DNA from: Flavobacterium sp. Root420
GTDB lineage: Bacteria > Bacteroidota > Bacteroidia > Flavobacteriales > Flavobacteriaceae
Direction of reading: 5' to 3'
Assembly: GCF_001427905.1 (NCBI RefSeq)
Contig: NZ_LMEF01000013.1
Coordinates: 637-63,700 of the forward strand
Length of the DNA stretch: 63,064 nt
Below the pieces are notes generated by a model. That model saw only the letters and a list, made by a program, of their open reading frames with translations, did no database searches and was not told the origin of the DNA. The position numbers were made by a program, and so were the translations under genes. Shown here in pieces: positions 33,678 through 42,889 of the stretch; position 1 is the first letter of the stretch; the number at the start of each line of letters is the position of its first letter.

Positions 33678-34433
33678 ATGAAAAAAACAGTTTTAATTAC
33701 TGGAGCAACAAGCGGAATTGGAAAAGCAACCGCACAAATAATGGCAAAAAACAATTATAAGATTATCCTTTGCGGAAGACGCAAAGAACGTTTAGCTGAA
33801 CTTGAAAAAGAACTTTCGGCTTTTACAGAAGTTCACTCCCTTTCTTTTGATGTTCGTGATAAAGAGGCTGTTTTTTCAACTATCAATTCATTGCCAACAG
33901 AATTTTCGCAAATTGACGTTTTAATTAATAATGCCGGAAATGCACACGGTTTAGATCCAATTCAGAATGGAAATATTGACGATTGGGATGCGATGATTGA
34001 TATTAATGTAAAAGGACTTTTGTATGTTTCAAAAGCGATTATTCCTCAGATGATTGAAAGAAAGTCGGGGCATATTATCAATATTGGATCCATTGCCGGT
34101 AAAGAAGTTTATCCGAACGGAAATGTATATTGTGCCTCAAAACATGCTGTTGATGCTATCAATAACGGCATGCGAATGGACTTGAATCCGTACGGAATTA
34201 GAGTCGGAGCAATTCATCCGGGAATGGTTGAAACCGAATTTAGTGAGGTTCGTTTTAAAGGCGATGCCGATAGAGCGTCAAATGTGTATAAAGGTTTAGA
34301 AGCCTTACAAGCGGAAGATATTGCTGATATTATTCATTTTGTAGTATCAAGAAAATACCATGTAAACATTGCAGATTTAATTGTATATCCGACGGCGCAA
34401 GCCTCGGCAACCATAGTCAACAAGAATATTTAG
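33678..34433 (+). CDS. Short-chain dehydrogenase/reductase (YdfG-like)
   Basis: The 251-residue classical SDR has TGATSGIG (7-14) for dinucleotide binding, NNAGNAHG, and the catalytic Ser-Tyr-Lys: INIGSIAGKEVYPNGNVYCASKHAV, where NVYCASK gives YxxxK. The CGRRKER segment after strand 2 favours NADPH. YdfG-like enzymes oxidise 3-hydroxy acids such as serine or malonate derivatives, or reduce the corresponding semialdehydes; the exact substrate here is unknown. It is flanked on both sides by palindromic intergenic repeats and stands alone. Confidence 0.93.
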   Translation: MKKTVLITGATSGIGKATAQIMAKNNYKIILCGRRKERLAELEKELSAFTEVHSLSFDVRDKEAVFSTINSLPTEFSQIDVLINNAGNAHGLDPIQNGNIDDWDAMIDINVKGLLYVSKAIIPQMIERKSGHIINIGSIAGKEVYPNGNVYCASKHAVDAINNGMRMDLNPYGIRVGAIHPGMVETEFSEVRFKGDADRASNVYKGLEALQAEDIADIIHFVVSRKYHVNIADLIVYPTAQASATIVNKNI

Positions 34434-34438
34434 ATTAT

Positions 34439-34526
34439 TAGACATTGGACTTCTTAGATTTTTAGACTAGCTTAGACAGCTAGACATACAATTATTAAGT
34501 GTGAAATTTAAGAAGTCCAATGTCTA
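34439..34526. repeat. Inverted repeat downstream of the SDR gene
   Basis: Arms at 34439-34461 and 34504-34526 match at 22 of 23 positions (tagacattggacttcttaga / rc of aagaagtccaatgtcta). The intervening 42 bases contain another small palindrome (tagcttagacagcta, 34469-34483). Likely a dispersed hairpin-forming element acting as a transcript end. Confidence 0.75.
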
Positions 34527-34563
34527 GAAATTTAAAAATCTAACATCTAAGAAGTTTAAAGAA

Positions 34564-35715
34564 ATGATCAATAAGCGCCTTTTAATAAAAAACCTGCTTG
34601 CTCATAATGATGAGAGCAGTTTTTATGACAAAAAAAGGCAGTTGAATTTGCATACACGCGAAGGAAAAGGAAAGTTCTTAAAACACATTTGCGCACTATC
34701 AAATTCTAACCCGACAAATAATTCTTATATCGTGGTTGGTGTCGAAGATCAGGATAATGAAATTGTTGGTGATGATTTTTTCGATGACAGCCGAATCCAG
34801 AATCTCGTCAATGCTTTTTTAGAAAACCCACCTAAAATTCAATATGAAAATATTCCGTTTCCGAATCTTCCAAAAGATAAGGTAATCGGATTGGTAACTA
34901 TTAAACCTAAAAATAAAATTTCTTATTTCAAAAAGGGAATTCATACCATACTCGCCAATAGCGTTTTTATTAGGCGCGGGAGTAATTCGGTTCCAATTGA
35001 AGGTGAAGTAGAGAAGAATTATCAGAATACCGAAACGGTTATAGGGATCGAAAATAATTCCCGAAATAGCATTCAATATACACTCGACGGCGTAATCGAC
35101 TTTATGAATTTCAGACATAAAGACATGTCGCCGAAATATAATGTTTTTAAAGAATTATTTGTGATTTGTTGGGCGGGAGTTCCTAAAAAATCGCGTGACA
35201 AAACCTTTCTTTCCCGAGTTGATATTGAATTGATCAACGAACAAATTAAACTTTTTTATTCGGCACAGGATGTAGTTACGATTGTTTTTGATGATGATAG
35301 TTTTACAATTACCGAATATGTTCCGCTAGGCTTAAATGATAAAACAAGCTATTATCCGTTAGAGGAGCAAACTATTCGTTTCTTTGATAATGGTTATTAC
35401 AAAATCGATCGAAAAATGCTTTTTCAGCCTCCGGAATTCAATCGAAAAATGCTGTACCATATTTATAATTCGAATATGGCATTACTTCAAAAACTTCAAA
35501 AAGGATTTACATTATCACCACGTGAAATGGTTGATCTGGAAAACCTCCCATCTACTTTTATGATTTGTTATTTGAATGGTTTTGAGGAAGCCAAACAAAA
35601 ACTAATTGATTCAAAATTGCATTTGAAACCTTTTTCTCAGGTGTATTTGTCGTTTAAAGAAGCGCTCCGAATTTTGCGGAAGATGAAATATGATTTTCAG
35701 GAAGGTACAAAGTAG
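34564..35715 (+). CDS. AlbA_2 (Schlafen-type) domain protein
   Basis: The 383-residue protein has an AlbA_2 domain in its first 150 residues: FYDKKRQLNLHTREGKGKFL, then KHICALSNSN, SYIVVGVEDQDNEIVGDDFF and VFIRRGSNSVPI. The domain is shared with putative ATP-binding or nucleic-acid-binding regulators. The remaining 230 residues are not recognised. The gene stands alone, preceded by an inverted repeat and followed by dispersed repeats. AlbA_2 proteins are sometimes found in defence settings, but nothing around it supports that here. Molecular role unknown. Confidence 0.75.
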   Translation: MINKRLLIKNLLAHNDESSFYDKKRQLNLHTREGKGKFLKHICALSNSNPTNNSYIVVGVEDQDNEIVGDDFFDDSRIQNLVNAFLENPPKIQYENIPFPNLPKDKVIGLVTIKPKNKISYFKKGIHTILANSVFIRRGSNSVPIEGEVEKNYQNTETVIGIENNSRNSIQYTLDGVIDFMNFRHKDMSPKYNVFKELFVICWAGVPKKSRDKTFLSRVDIELINEQIKLFYSAQDVVTIVFDDDSFTITEYVPLGLNDKTSYYPLEEQTIRFFDNGYYKIDRKMLFQPPEFNRKMLYHIYNSNMALLQKLQKGFTLSPREMVDLENLPSTFMICYLNGFEEAKQKLIDSKLHLKPFSQVYLSFKEALRILRKMKYDFQEGTK

Positions 35716-35769
35716 CAAGGTACAAAGCGACAAAGGTTTTCTGTAGAGGCGCACCGCAGTGCGTCTAAC
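35705..35769. repeat. Dispersed repeats (ggtacaaag direct units and a GC-rich palindrome)
   Basis: ggtacaaagtagcaaggtacaaag at 35704-35727 is a direct duplication overlapping the 3' end of the AlbA_2 gene. It is followed by tagaggcgcac / gtgcgtcta (35744-35767), a GC-rich hairpin that stands out against the A+T-rich surroundings and resembles the flavobacterial AGACGCAC...GTGCGTCT family. Confidence 0.65.
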
Positions 35770-35822
35770 TCAAAATGTGTTTTTTGAATTGTCTCCAGCT
35801 TTAGCCAAATGTTTTTTTTAAA

Positions 35823-36566
35823 TCACTGATACAATAAATATTTATTCACTTCATCATACGGAAATAAAAGTTCTTTTGGGCCATCTGCATAGGATGCAGC
35901 CTCATAGGAATTGTAATATAATAATAAACCTTCTTCTGTATAAAAAATATTCTGAGGCAGCTGAAATTTGTCATTTTCGAACATTAAACCTGTTGCGTTA
36001 ATGTTTGATTTTTCTGAAATTTTATATTTCTGGCGAAAGGCTTTTTCGGCGAAAGCCTTAAACTCTTTTTCATTTTTAAAAAGCTGATCAGAAAAAATGG
36101 TTTTTCCTGTTTTCGGATTAAATAATAAGGATTGATATCCCTGATATCCATGTGCGCCTCCGGTAAAAGTATAATGATCAATTTTTATATTGATAATTTG
36201 GCCTGATTTAAATTCAAGATTTCCTTTTATTTTACCTTGCCAGCCGAAGGTTTCATTTGGGAATTTTTTATGCATTTCTTCATAAGAGCCAATAAAAGAA
36301 GAAGTTAATGCATTGTAATCATTTAATTTTACTTGTTTTTCTCCAAAATAGACAATTTCTTTTATGACCGAAAAGATTTTTTTGTTGATACTATCAGCAA
36401 CAACAGGAATATTTTTTGCAATCGGAATTTCAATTGTTATTATTGGGCAATCTGTTTTGCAGGAAAGGCTAGATTTTTTTTCAAACGTTTCGTTTTCAAA
36501 TGAAAGTTCTTTGTTGCAACTAATAAATAATAAAAACAAAAAGACTAAAAAAGTATACTGTTTCAT
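35823..36566 (-). CDS. RsiV-like lipoprotein (DUF4163/DUF3298)
   Basis: The 247-residue protein has a lipoprotein signal with the lipobox LFISC (MKQYTFLVFLFLLFISCNKE). The mature part has the DUF4163-DUF3298 layout of the extracytoplasmic part of RsiV: IITIEIPIA near the N-terminus, IDHYTFTGGAHGYQGYQSLL with GKTIFSDQLFKN, then a C-terminal EGLLLYYNSYEAASYADGPK and LLFPYDEVNKYL. In Bacillus, RsiV binds lysozyme, but these free-standing lipoproteins are of unknown ligand. It stands alone, convergent with the AlbA_2 gene and divergent from the cystathionine gamma-synthase gene. Confidence 0.85.
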   Translation of the reverse strand: MKQYTFLVFLFLLFISCNKELSFENETFEKKSSLSCKTDCPIITIEIPIAKNIPVVADSINKKIFSVIKEIVYFGEKQVKLNDYNALTSSFIGSYEEMHKKFPNETFGWQGKIKGNLEFKSGQIINIKIDHYTFTGGAHGYQGYQSLLFNPKTGKTIFSDQLFKNEKEFKAFAEKAFRQKYKISEKSNINATGLMFENDKFQLPQNIFYTEEGLLLYYNSYEAASYADGPKELLFPYDEVNKYLLYQ

Positions 36567-36766
36567 ATATGTAAAAGTTATTTGTTATTGGTCATAATAG
36601 GGTATCGCATTTTATTTATATGTTTTTGCTTTCGCAAAGCACTGATTATTGGTGATTTCGTATCTCAAAGTGTTAATTATATACAAAGGTAAGAAGTTGT
36701 GTCAGGATTAAAATAAATTAAACGGTAAATTTGTAGCCTAAAATAGCGTTTTAAAAACATAACTAT

Positions 36767-37909
36767 ATGAAATTCAATACTAAAGTGATTCATGGTGGTC
36801 AGCATCATGACCCAAGTACAGGTGCAGTGATGCCTCCCGTATATCAAACTTCAACTTATATTCAGACAAGTCCGGGACAGCCTTTAGGCGATTATGAATA
36901 CAGCAGAGCTTCAAACCCAACTCGTACAGCATTAGAAAATGCTTTGGCCAGTATTGAAAATGGTACACGTGGATTGGCTTTTTCATCTGGATTAGCAGCG
37001 ACTGATTGTATTTTGAGAGGGCTTAAAGCCGGAGATGAAGTTATTGCCATGGATGATTTGTATGGCGGTACTTACAGAATGTTCTCCAGAATTTATAAAG
37101 ATTCAGGGATTAAATTTCATTTTGTTGATATGACTGATATTGCAAAATTGAAATCATTAATCAATGAAAATACAAAATTGATTTGGGTTGAAACGCCAAC
37201 AAATCCGTTAATGAAATTAGCAGATATTGAAGAAGTTGCTAAAATCACCAAAGAGCATAAAATTTTATTTGCTGTTGATAATACTTTCGCCACGCCATAT
37301 TTACAAAAACCGCTTGATTTAGGTGCAGATATTGTAATGCATTCTGCTACCAAGTATTTAGGAGGACACTCTGATGTTATTGCAGGAGCTTTAATTGTAA
37401 AAGATGAAGCTTTGGGAGATCAATTGCATTTTCAGCAATTTGCCACTGGAGCAACATTGGGGCCAATGGATAGTTTTCTTGTTTTAAGAGGAATTAAAAC
37501 ACTTTCACTGAGAGTGCAAAGACACTGTGAAAATGGAGAAAAAGTAGTGGAATACTTAACTAAACATCCAAAAATAAAAACGGTTTATTATCCGGGTTTA
37601 CCAAGCCATCCGTTTCATGAAATTGCCAAAAAACAAATGAAAGCTTTTGGCGGAATGGTTTCGTTTACTTTTGTTTCTGGTAAAAAAGAAGATTCAATTA
37701 CCTTTTTAGAAAAATTAAAAGTATTTACTTTGGCAGAATCATTAGGAGGAGTGGAATCATTAGCGAATCATCCTGCTTTGATGACACACGCCTCTATTCC
37801 GGCAGATAAAAGAGCAGAAGTTGGTATTACCGACGATTTGGTTCGATTAAGCGTCGGTATCGAAGATGCAGAAGATTTAATCGCCGATTTAGAACAAGCA
37901 CTGGCATAA
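36767..37909 (+). CDS. metB: Cystathionine gamma-synthase/lyase-type PLP enzyme
   Basis: This Cys/Met metabolism PLP-dependent enzyme (380 residues) has the family landmarks [20 protein letters not shown], the phosphate-binding [17 protein letters not shown], the aspartate [13 protein letters not shown] and the Schiff-base lysine in [19 protein letters not shown]. The C-terminal [20 protein letters not shown] is typical of cystathionine gamma-synthases and lyases. The two reactions (transsulfuration forward with an O-acyl-homoserine, or reverse cleavage of cystathionine) cannot be separated from sequence alone, so metB is a best guess. It has an exact TAAATTTG box (36726-36733) upstream and its own terminator. 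Confidence 0.9.
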   Translation: MKFNTKVIHGGQHHDPSTGAVMPPVYQTSTYIQTSPGQPLGDYEYSRASNPTRTALENALASIENGTRGLAFSSGLAATDCILRGLKAGDEVIAMDDLYGGTYRMFSRIYKDSGIKFHFVDMTDIAKLKSLINENTKLIWVETPTNPLMKLADIEEVAKITKEHKILFAVDNTFATPYLQKPLDLGADIVMHSATKYLGGHSDVIAGALIVKDEALGDQLHFQQFATGATLGPMDSFLVLRGIKTLSLRVQRHCENGEKVVEYLTKHPKIKTVYYPGLPSHPFHEIAKKQMKAFGGMVSFTFVSGKKEDSITFLEKLKVFTLAESLGGVESLANHPALMTHASIPADKRAEVGITDDLVRLSVGIEDAEDLIADLEQALA

Positions 37910-37913
37910 AAAT

Positions 37914-37948
37914 AAAAACCCCCAACTCGTGAGAATTGGGGGTTTTGT
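37914..37948 (+). terminator. Terminator after the metB-like gene
   Basis: The stem aaaacccccaa / ttgggggtttt (37915-37946) begins 5 bases after the stop, with T-rich sequence after it; a bidirectional arrangement also serves the convergent outer-membrane protein gene. Confidence 0.85.
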
Positions 37949-37967
37949 TTATAATAACGTTTTATTT

Positions 37968-38756
37968 TTAGAATTCTAAGTAATAAATATATCCTGCGTT
38001 AAACCAAACCTGAGAATCATTTTTCTTGTTTTCCTTAAAAAGATCTTTGTTAGGATTTAAACCATCAACCCAGTCAGAGCTAAAGCCTTGGTAACGAATA
38101 TCAAACATTAAATCGCTCATAGTGGTTAGTTTGTAATGAACCCCAACTCCTGCAGTTACTGATAGTACAACTCCATTTTCATTTGAAAAACCATACTGAC
38201 GACCGTCTGAAGGTATTAGGTATTTTGCGAAAGTTGTTGACGGAAGCCCTAAAGGCCCTAATTGTGAAGTCACACTTGTTGTGTAATAGCTCACCTGAAA
38301 TCCTAAACTTACATATGGACTAAAACTACCTACTGAATTTTCGAAATCGTGAATTTTTATTGGAGAGAATTCTAATTGAGATCCAAGATTTACTAAGGTT
38401 GATTTTCCGCTCATTGCCCTAAGGTGGCGAACAAGTCCTTTTCTTTCTTCTGACTCCACCCATTTACCAAAATGTTCCAGATTGGTCTGATTGAATGATA
38501 GTTCAGATCTCACTTTGAAATGTTCTGAAAAAAAACTTTCTCTGTTATTGTTGGCAGAAAAGTTAATAAAATGAACGACCCCTACGCCAAAACCTGTGTT
38601 TCCAACGTTGGTGTCCATGTTATTACGTTCACCATAATCTGACTGAAAAGATACAGGGCCGAATATTATTCCTACTTCTTGTGCAATACCTTGTGCTTTC
38701 GATACTGTTGTAATTCCGATGAAGGCGAATAAAGTGAGTATTATAGGTTTAAGCAT
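37968..38756 (-). CDS. THC0290_0291-type outer membrane protein
   Basis: I use the ATG at 38754-38756 (MLKPIILTLFAFIGITTVSK, signal peptide ending near AQG; 262 residues); the longer frame adds an N-terminus without a signal-like start. The mature protein is made of alternating beta strands: EVGIIFGPVSFQSDYGERNN, then FGVGVVHFINFS, FSPYVSLGFQVSYYTTS and VTAGVGVHYKLTTMSDLMFD. It ends in an aromatic VWFNAGYIYYLEF, as expected for an eight- to twelve-strand barrel. The sequence strongly resembles the flavobacterial THC0290_0291 family, of unknown function. It lies convergent with metB. Confidence 0.82.
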   Translation of the reverse strand: MLKPIILTLFAFIGITTVSKAQGIAQEVGIIFGPVSFQSDYGERNNMDTNVGNTGFGVGVVHFINFSANNNRESFFSEHFKVRSELSFNQTNLEHFGKWVESEERKGLVRHLRAMSGKSTLVNLGSQLEFSPIKIHDFENSVGSFSPYVSLGFQVSYYTTSVTSQLGPLGLPSTTFAKYLIPSDGRQYGFSNENGVVLSVTAGVGVHYKLTTMSDLMFDIRYQGFSSDWVDGLNPNKDLFKENKKNDSQVWFNAGYIYYLEF

Positions 38757-39079
38757 GTTTTTTGGGCTTTCAAATAATGGCAAATATATAAAAAACATGT
38801 GCGATTCAAAATAATATATTCGTCTATTAAAAAATAAGTAACAAAATACTTAATTTGTTAACTTTAAGTTGGTTGTTTCGATGTAAAATAAGTAGTGTAA
38901 AATGCTATTTTTAGTAAAGTTTGAAAAATATACAATTCACTCCCGTAAAATGAAAAAAATCACATTGCATCCGTATTTTGTTATATCTTTGTGCGTTGAA
39001 ACGAAAACGTTTTCTTAAACGTATTCTCTTGTTTAATTGAGCAAAATTAAAATAATTTACCTGAATAATTTATTTAAAA
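38757..39079. other. Intergenic region upstream of gdhA
   Basis: About 320 bases, very A+T rich. It contains the gdhA promoter at 38965-38991 and a 5' leader of about 80 bases. I see no ORF or repeat of note. Confidence 0.6.
38965..38991 (+). promoter_or_regulatory. Bacteroidota-type promoter of gdhA
   Basis: TTG (38965-38967) is followed after 16 bases by TATCTTTG (38984-38991), an exact TAnnTTTG -7 box with near-standard spacing, 88 bases before the ATG. Confidence 0.6.
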
Positions 39080-40423
39080 ATGGAACAAAAAATAAATGAA
39101 TTTATGGCTCTTGTAGAGTCTAAAAATCCAAACGAGCCAGAGTTTCTTCAAGCCGTTAGAGAATTTGCAGAAACAGTAATTCCATTTATTGCAGAGCGTA
39201 AAAAATATGATGGAAAAAACTTACTTCTTAGAATTGCAGAACCAGAACGTTCTATAATATTTAGAGTTCCGTGGGTTGATGATAAAGGAGAAATTATTGT
39301 AAACAGAGGTTTTAGAATTCAAATGAATTCAGCAATCGGACCTTATAAAGGAGGAATTAGATTTCACCACTCTGTTAACTTATCGGTTTTAAAATTCCTT
39401 GCTTTTGAACAAGTATTCAAAAATAGTCTGACTACCCTGCCAATGGGTGGTGGAAAAGGAGGATCTGATTTTGATCCGGAAGGAAAATCTGATGCTGAGG
39501 TGATGCGTTTTTGTCAATCTTTCATGACGGAGTTATGTCGTCATATTGGTCCTGATTTAGATGTACCTGCCGGAGATATTGGTGTTGGAGCAAGAGAAAT
39601 TGGATATTTATTTGGTCAATATAAAAGAATTAGAAATGAATTTACAGGTGTTTTAACCGGTAAAGGAATTGCATATGGAGGATCACTAATCAGACCTGAA
39701 GCTACAGGATACGGAGTTGTTTATTTTACAGATCAAATGCTTAAAACTATCGGGCATGACATTAAAGGTAAAAGAGTAGCGATTTCTGGATTCGGAAATG
39801 TGGCTTGGGGAGTTGCTTTGAAAATAAATGAATTAGGCGGAAAAGTATTGACTATTTCTGGTCCCGATGGATACATTTATGATGAAGACGGAATCTCTGG
39901 TGAGAAAATCGATCATATGCTTGAAATGAGAGCTACTGGTGATAACAGAGCGGAAGTTTATCTTAAAAAATATCCAAATGCTATTTTTCATAAAGGGAAA
40001 AGTCCATGGGAAGTAAAAGTTGATATTGCAATTCCATGTGCGACTCAAAATGAGTTAAATGGTGAAGATGCTCAAAAATTAATCGATAATGGTGTTTTAT
40101 GTGTTACTGAGGCTGCAAACATGCCTTCGACATTAGACGCAATTAAATTATTTTTAGATAATAAAGTATTATTTGCTCCGGGAAAAGCGGCTAACGCTGG
40201 TGGTGTTGCTGCATCTGGATTAGAAATGACACAAAATTCAATTCGTCTAAACTGGACAAGTGAAGAAGTTGATTTGAGATTAAAAGATATTATGGTTGGA
40301 ATTCACAACCAATGTAAAAAATACGGTGTTGGTGAAGATGGCTATGTAAACTATGTAAAAGGAGCGAACATTGCCGGATTTGTTAAAGTTGCCGATGCTA
40401 TGCTTGCGCAAGGTGTAGTATAA
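39080..40423 (+). CDS. gdhA: NADP-type glutamate dehydrogenase
   Basis: The enzyme interconverts 2-oxoglutarate plus ammonium and glutamate. The 447-residue length is that of the hexameric NADP-linked type. Family signatures are GPYKGGIRFHHSVNLSVLKF, PMGGGKGGSDFDPEGKSDAE with the catalytic lysine, PAGDIGVGAREIGYLFGQYK, and the Rossmann GFGNVAWGVALKINELGGK. The start MEQKINEFMALVESKNPNEP matches the family's helical N-terminus. Expression probably begins at the TATCTTTG promoter upstream, leaving an untranslated leader of about 80 bases. It is followed by a hairpin terminator and the porZ-like gene. Confidence 0.96.
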   Translation: MEQKINEFMALVESKNPNEPEFLQAVREFAETVIPFIAERKKYDGKNLLLRIAEPERSIIFRVPWVDDKGEIIVNRGFRIQMNSAIGPYKGGIRFHHSVNLSVLKFLAFEQVFKNSLTTLPMGGGKGGSDFDPEGKSDAEVMRFCQSFMTELCRHIGPDLDVPAGDIGVGAREIGYLFGQYKRIRNEFTGVLTGKGIAYGGSLIRPEATGYGVVYFTDQMLKTIGHDIKGKRVAISGFGNVAWGVALKINELGGKVLTISGPDGYIYDEDGISGEKIDHMLEMRATGDNRAEVYLKKYPNAIFHKGKSPWEVKVDIAIPCATQNELNGEDAQKLIDNGVLCVTEAANMPSTLDAIKLFLDNKVLFAPGKAANAGGVAASGLEMTQNSIRLNWTSEEVDLRLKDIMVGIHNQCKKYGVGEDGYVNYVKGANIAGFVKVADAMLAQGVV

Positions 40424-40444
40424 AAAGTTGTTTTAGTTCTAAAG

Positions 40445-40485
40445 TGCCTTCATTTGTCGAAAGATAAATCGGAGGCATTTTTTAT
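40445..40485 (+). terminator. Terminator after gdhA
   Basis: A stem-loop from tgcct (40445-40449) to aggca (40473-40477), with an inner atttgtc / gataaat stem closed by GAAA, is followed by tttttt. Confidence 0.75.
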
Positions 40486-40551
40486 TTGTACAAGAACAAA
40501 ATTCAAATACTTTCGTTTGTATTATATTTGTCTATCTGAATATATCAAATA

Positions 40552-42834
40552 ATGAAGAAAAGTTTTCTCTATATTTTATTTCTGCTTTTTATGCAATTTA
40601 GTTTCGCCCAGAATAAATTGTCGTGGCAGGGCTATTTTTCATTTAATGAAATAAAAGATGTTTCAGAGTCTTCAACAACAGTTTATGCAGCTTCAGAGAA
40701 TGCTTTGTTTTCTAAAAATGCCGCAACAAATACAGTTAAAACAACAACCACAGTTGACGGGCTTTCCGGTCAGACGATTTCTGCTGTATATTATAGTGAA
40801 GCTTTCAAAAAAACCATTGTAGGTTATGAAAATGGTTTATTGATTGCAATAAATGAAACTGACGGTAGTATGCTGAAAAAAGTTGATATCATCAATAAGC
40901 AATTGGCGCCGAATCTTAAAAAAATCAATCATTTTATGGAGCATAACGGTTTGCTGTATGTTTCTTGTGATTTCGGAATTGTGCAGTTCAATTTGACAAC
41001 TTTGCAATTTGGTGATACTTATTTTATTGGAGATAATGGCACGGAAATCAGTGTAAAACAAACTGCTTTTTTTAATGGATTTATTTATGCGGCAACTTCA
41101 AGCGGAATCAGAAGAGCCAATAGCACAAGTCCGAATTTAAATGATTTTAGTCAATGGACAGTTGTAAATTCAGGAGATTGGTCAAGTGTTGAAACTTTGG
41201 ATACCGAACTTATTGCGATTAATACTGTCGGATATATTCATAGGTTTAACTCAGCTATTTTTGTTGGGTTTTTGCAGCTTCCGCAACCTTCTGTTGATAT
41301 GAGGGCAAAAAATCATAATTTGTTTATTACGATCCCGAACACAGTATATATCTATAATAATCAAATGATTTTGAATCGGCAGATTACAAATGCTCAGGTT
41401 TTAGATAATACAGTTAATTTTACTTGTGCAGCCGCTATTGGAGATGCAATTTACATCGGAACAAAAGAAAAAGGCTTGTTTTCATCGACCCTTTCAGGAA
41501 GTGCAGCTTTCGAAAACAATACACCCACAGGTCCGGCACGAAACAATATTTTTTCTTTAGATGTTACACCAAATGGGCTTTGGACAGTTTATGGCGATTA
41601 TGATTCATTTTATAATCCATATCCTTTAGATAGTTATGGTGTAAGCAAATACAGTACTTCTGGCTGGTTGAATATTCCATATTCTGACGTTTATGACGCC
41701 AAATCAATGACAAAAATTATTGTAAATCCTGTTGATGAAAAACAGGTTTATGCGAGTTCGTTTTTCTCCGGATTATTAAAAATAGAAAATGATGTTCCGC
41801 AGTTTTTATACAACGAAAAAAATAGTGGTTTAGAATCAATTACTACTGAAGGTCCAAATTATATAGATGTCCGTATCAATGGAACTGCTTTTGATAAAAC
41901 AGGAAATCTTTGGGTAACCAATAGCCGAATCAAAAATGGATTAAAAGTTTTGAGAACCAATGGCCAATGGGGAAGTTACTCGATGACGTCAATTATTGAT
42001 GACGCAGAAGCTTCAAGTTATGCCAGCATTTTAATCGACAGAAATAGTATAAAATGGATTGCAACCAATAGGGATGGAGTTGTTGGTTTTAATGAAGCCA
42101 CCAATACATTCAAAAAAATGACATTTGGTGCCGATGCCGGAAATCTTCCAATCGCCGATGTAAGATCGATTGCAATTGATACTAAAAATCAACTTTGGAT
42201 CGGAACTACAAAAGGGTTGCGTGTTTTGTCAAACGTGAGCAGTTTTCAAAATGAAAGTCAGTTAAAAGCGAATCCGATTATCATTATGGACGATAATTTG
42301 GCTCAGGAATTACTTTATGAACAATTTATTACTTCAATCGCAGTTGACGGAGCGAATAATAAATGGATTGGTACAGCTGATTCAGGTGTTTTTATGGTGT
42401 CTCCAAATGGACAGGAAACAAAATATCATTTCACGATCAGCAATTCGCCTTTGCCGGGTAATGTCATAAATGATATTAAAATTAATAGCACAACCGGAGA
42501 AGTTTTCATTGCAACCAATAAAGGAATGATTTCTTTTAAAGGGATTGCAACAGATGCTAATGAAGATTTAAATAATGTTTATGTTTATCCAAATCCGGTT
42601 CGTCCAACCTATTCAGGAACTGTAAAAGTGGCTGGGTTAATTGATAAAGCCAATATTAAAATTACAGATATCGAAGGTAATTTGGTTTACGAGACAACTT
42701 CAGAAGGAGGAACAATAGAGTGGGATACAACAGCTTTTGGAAGATATAAAGTAGCTTCAGGAGTTTATATGATTTTTATTTCTGCCCAGGACGGGGGAGA
42801 AACAAAAGTTAAGAAAGTGATGATTATTCGATAA
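40552..42834 (+). CDS. porZ: PorZ-like type IX secretion beta-propeller protein
   Basis: The 760-residue exported protein starts with a signal peptide (MKKSFLYILFLLFMQFSFAQ). It contains two beta-propeller regions with repeated blades (SESSTTVYAASENALFSKNA and later LWIGTTKGLRVLSNVSSFQN, KWIGTADSGVFMVSPNGQE). A C-terminal domain of about 85 residues with VYVYPNPVRPTYSG and KITDIEGNLVYET, ending KVKKVMIIR, is a type A T9SS sorting domain. This architecture is that of PorZ, a cell-surface part of the T9SS attachment complex that binds A-LPS in Porphyromonas. A TATATTTG box precedes it (40523-40530). The next genes, 55 bases downstream, are the MBOAT and SGNH pair. Confidence 0.85.
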   Translation: MKKSFLYILFLLFMQFSFAQNKLSWQGYFSFNEIKDVSESSTTVYAASENALFSKNAATNTVKTTTTVDGLSGQTISAVYYSEAFKKTIVGYENGLLIAINETDGSMLKKVDIINKQLAPNLKKINHFMEHNGLLYVSCDFGIVQFNLTTLQFGDTYFIGDNGTEISVKQTAFFNGFIYAATSSGIRRANSTSPNLNDFSQWTVVNSGDWSSVETLDTELIAINTVGYIHRFNSAIFVGFLQLPQPSVDMRAKNHNLFITIPNTVYIYNNQMILNRQITNAQVLDNTVNFTCAAAIGDAIYIGTKEKGLFSSTLSGSAAFENNTPTGPARNNIFSLDVTPNGLWTVYGDYDSFYNPYPLDSYGVSKYSTSGWLNIPYSDVYDAKSMTKIIVNPVDEKQVYASSFFSGLLKIENDVPQFLYNEKNSGLESITTEGPNYIDVRINGTAFDKTGNLWVTNSRIKNGLKVLRTNGQWGSYSMTSIIDDAEASSYASILIDRNSIKWIATNRDGVVGFNEATNTFKKMTFGADAGNLPIADVRSIAIDTKNQLWIGTTKGLRVLSNVSSFQNESQLKANPIIIMDDNLAQELLYEQFITSIAVDGANNKWIGTADSGVFMVSPNGQETKYHFTISNSPLPGNVINDIKINSTTGEVFIATNKGMISFKGIATDANEDLNNVYVYPNPVRPTYSGTVKVAGLIDKANIKITDIEGNLVYETTSEGGTIEWDTTAFGRYKVASGVYMIFISAQDGGETKVKKVMIIR

Positions 42835-42889
42835 AGAGATTTAAAATAAAGAAAAACAAGTAATCAACATAAAATTATAAACCAATAGA

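Noticed and set aside
34564..35715. Defence system built around the AlbA_2 protein
   Set aside because: AlbA_2 proteins occur in some defence loci, but there is no nuclease, methylase, helicase or mobile gene beside it. The neighbours are metabolic enzymes and repeats.
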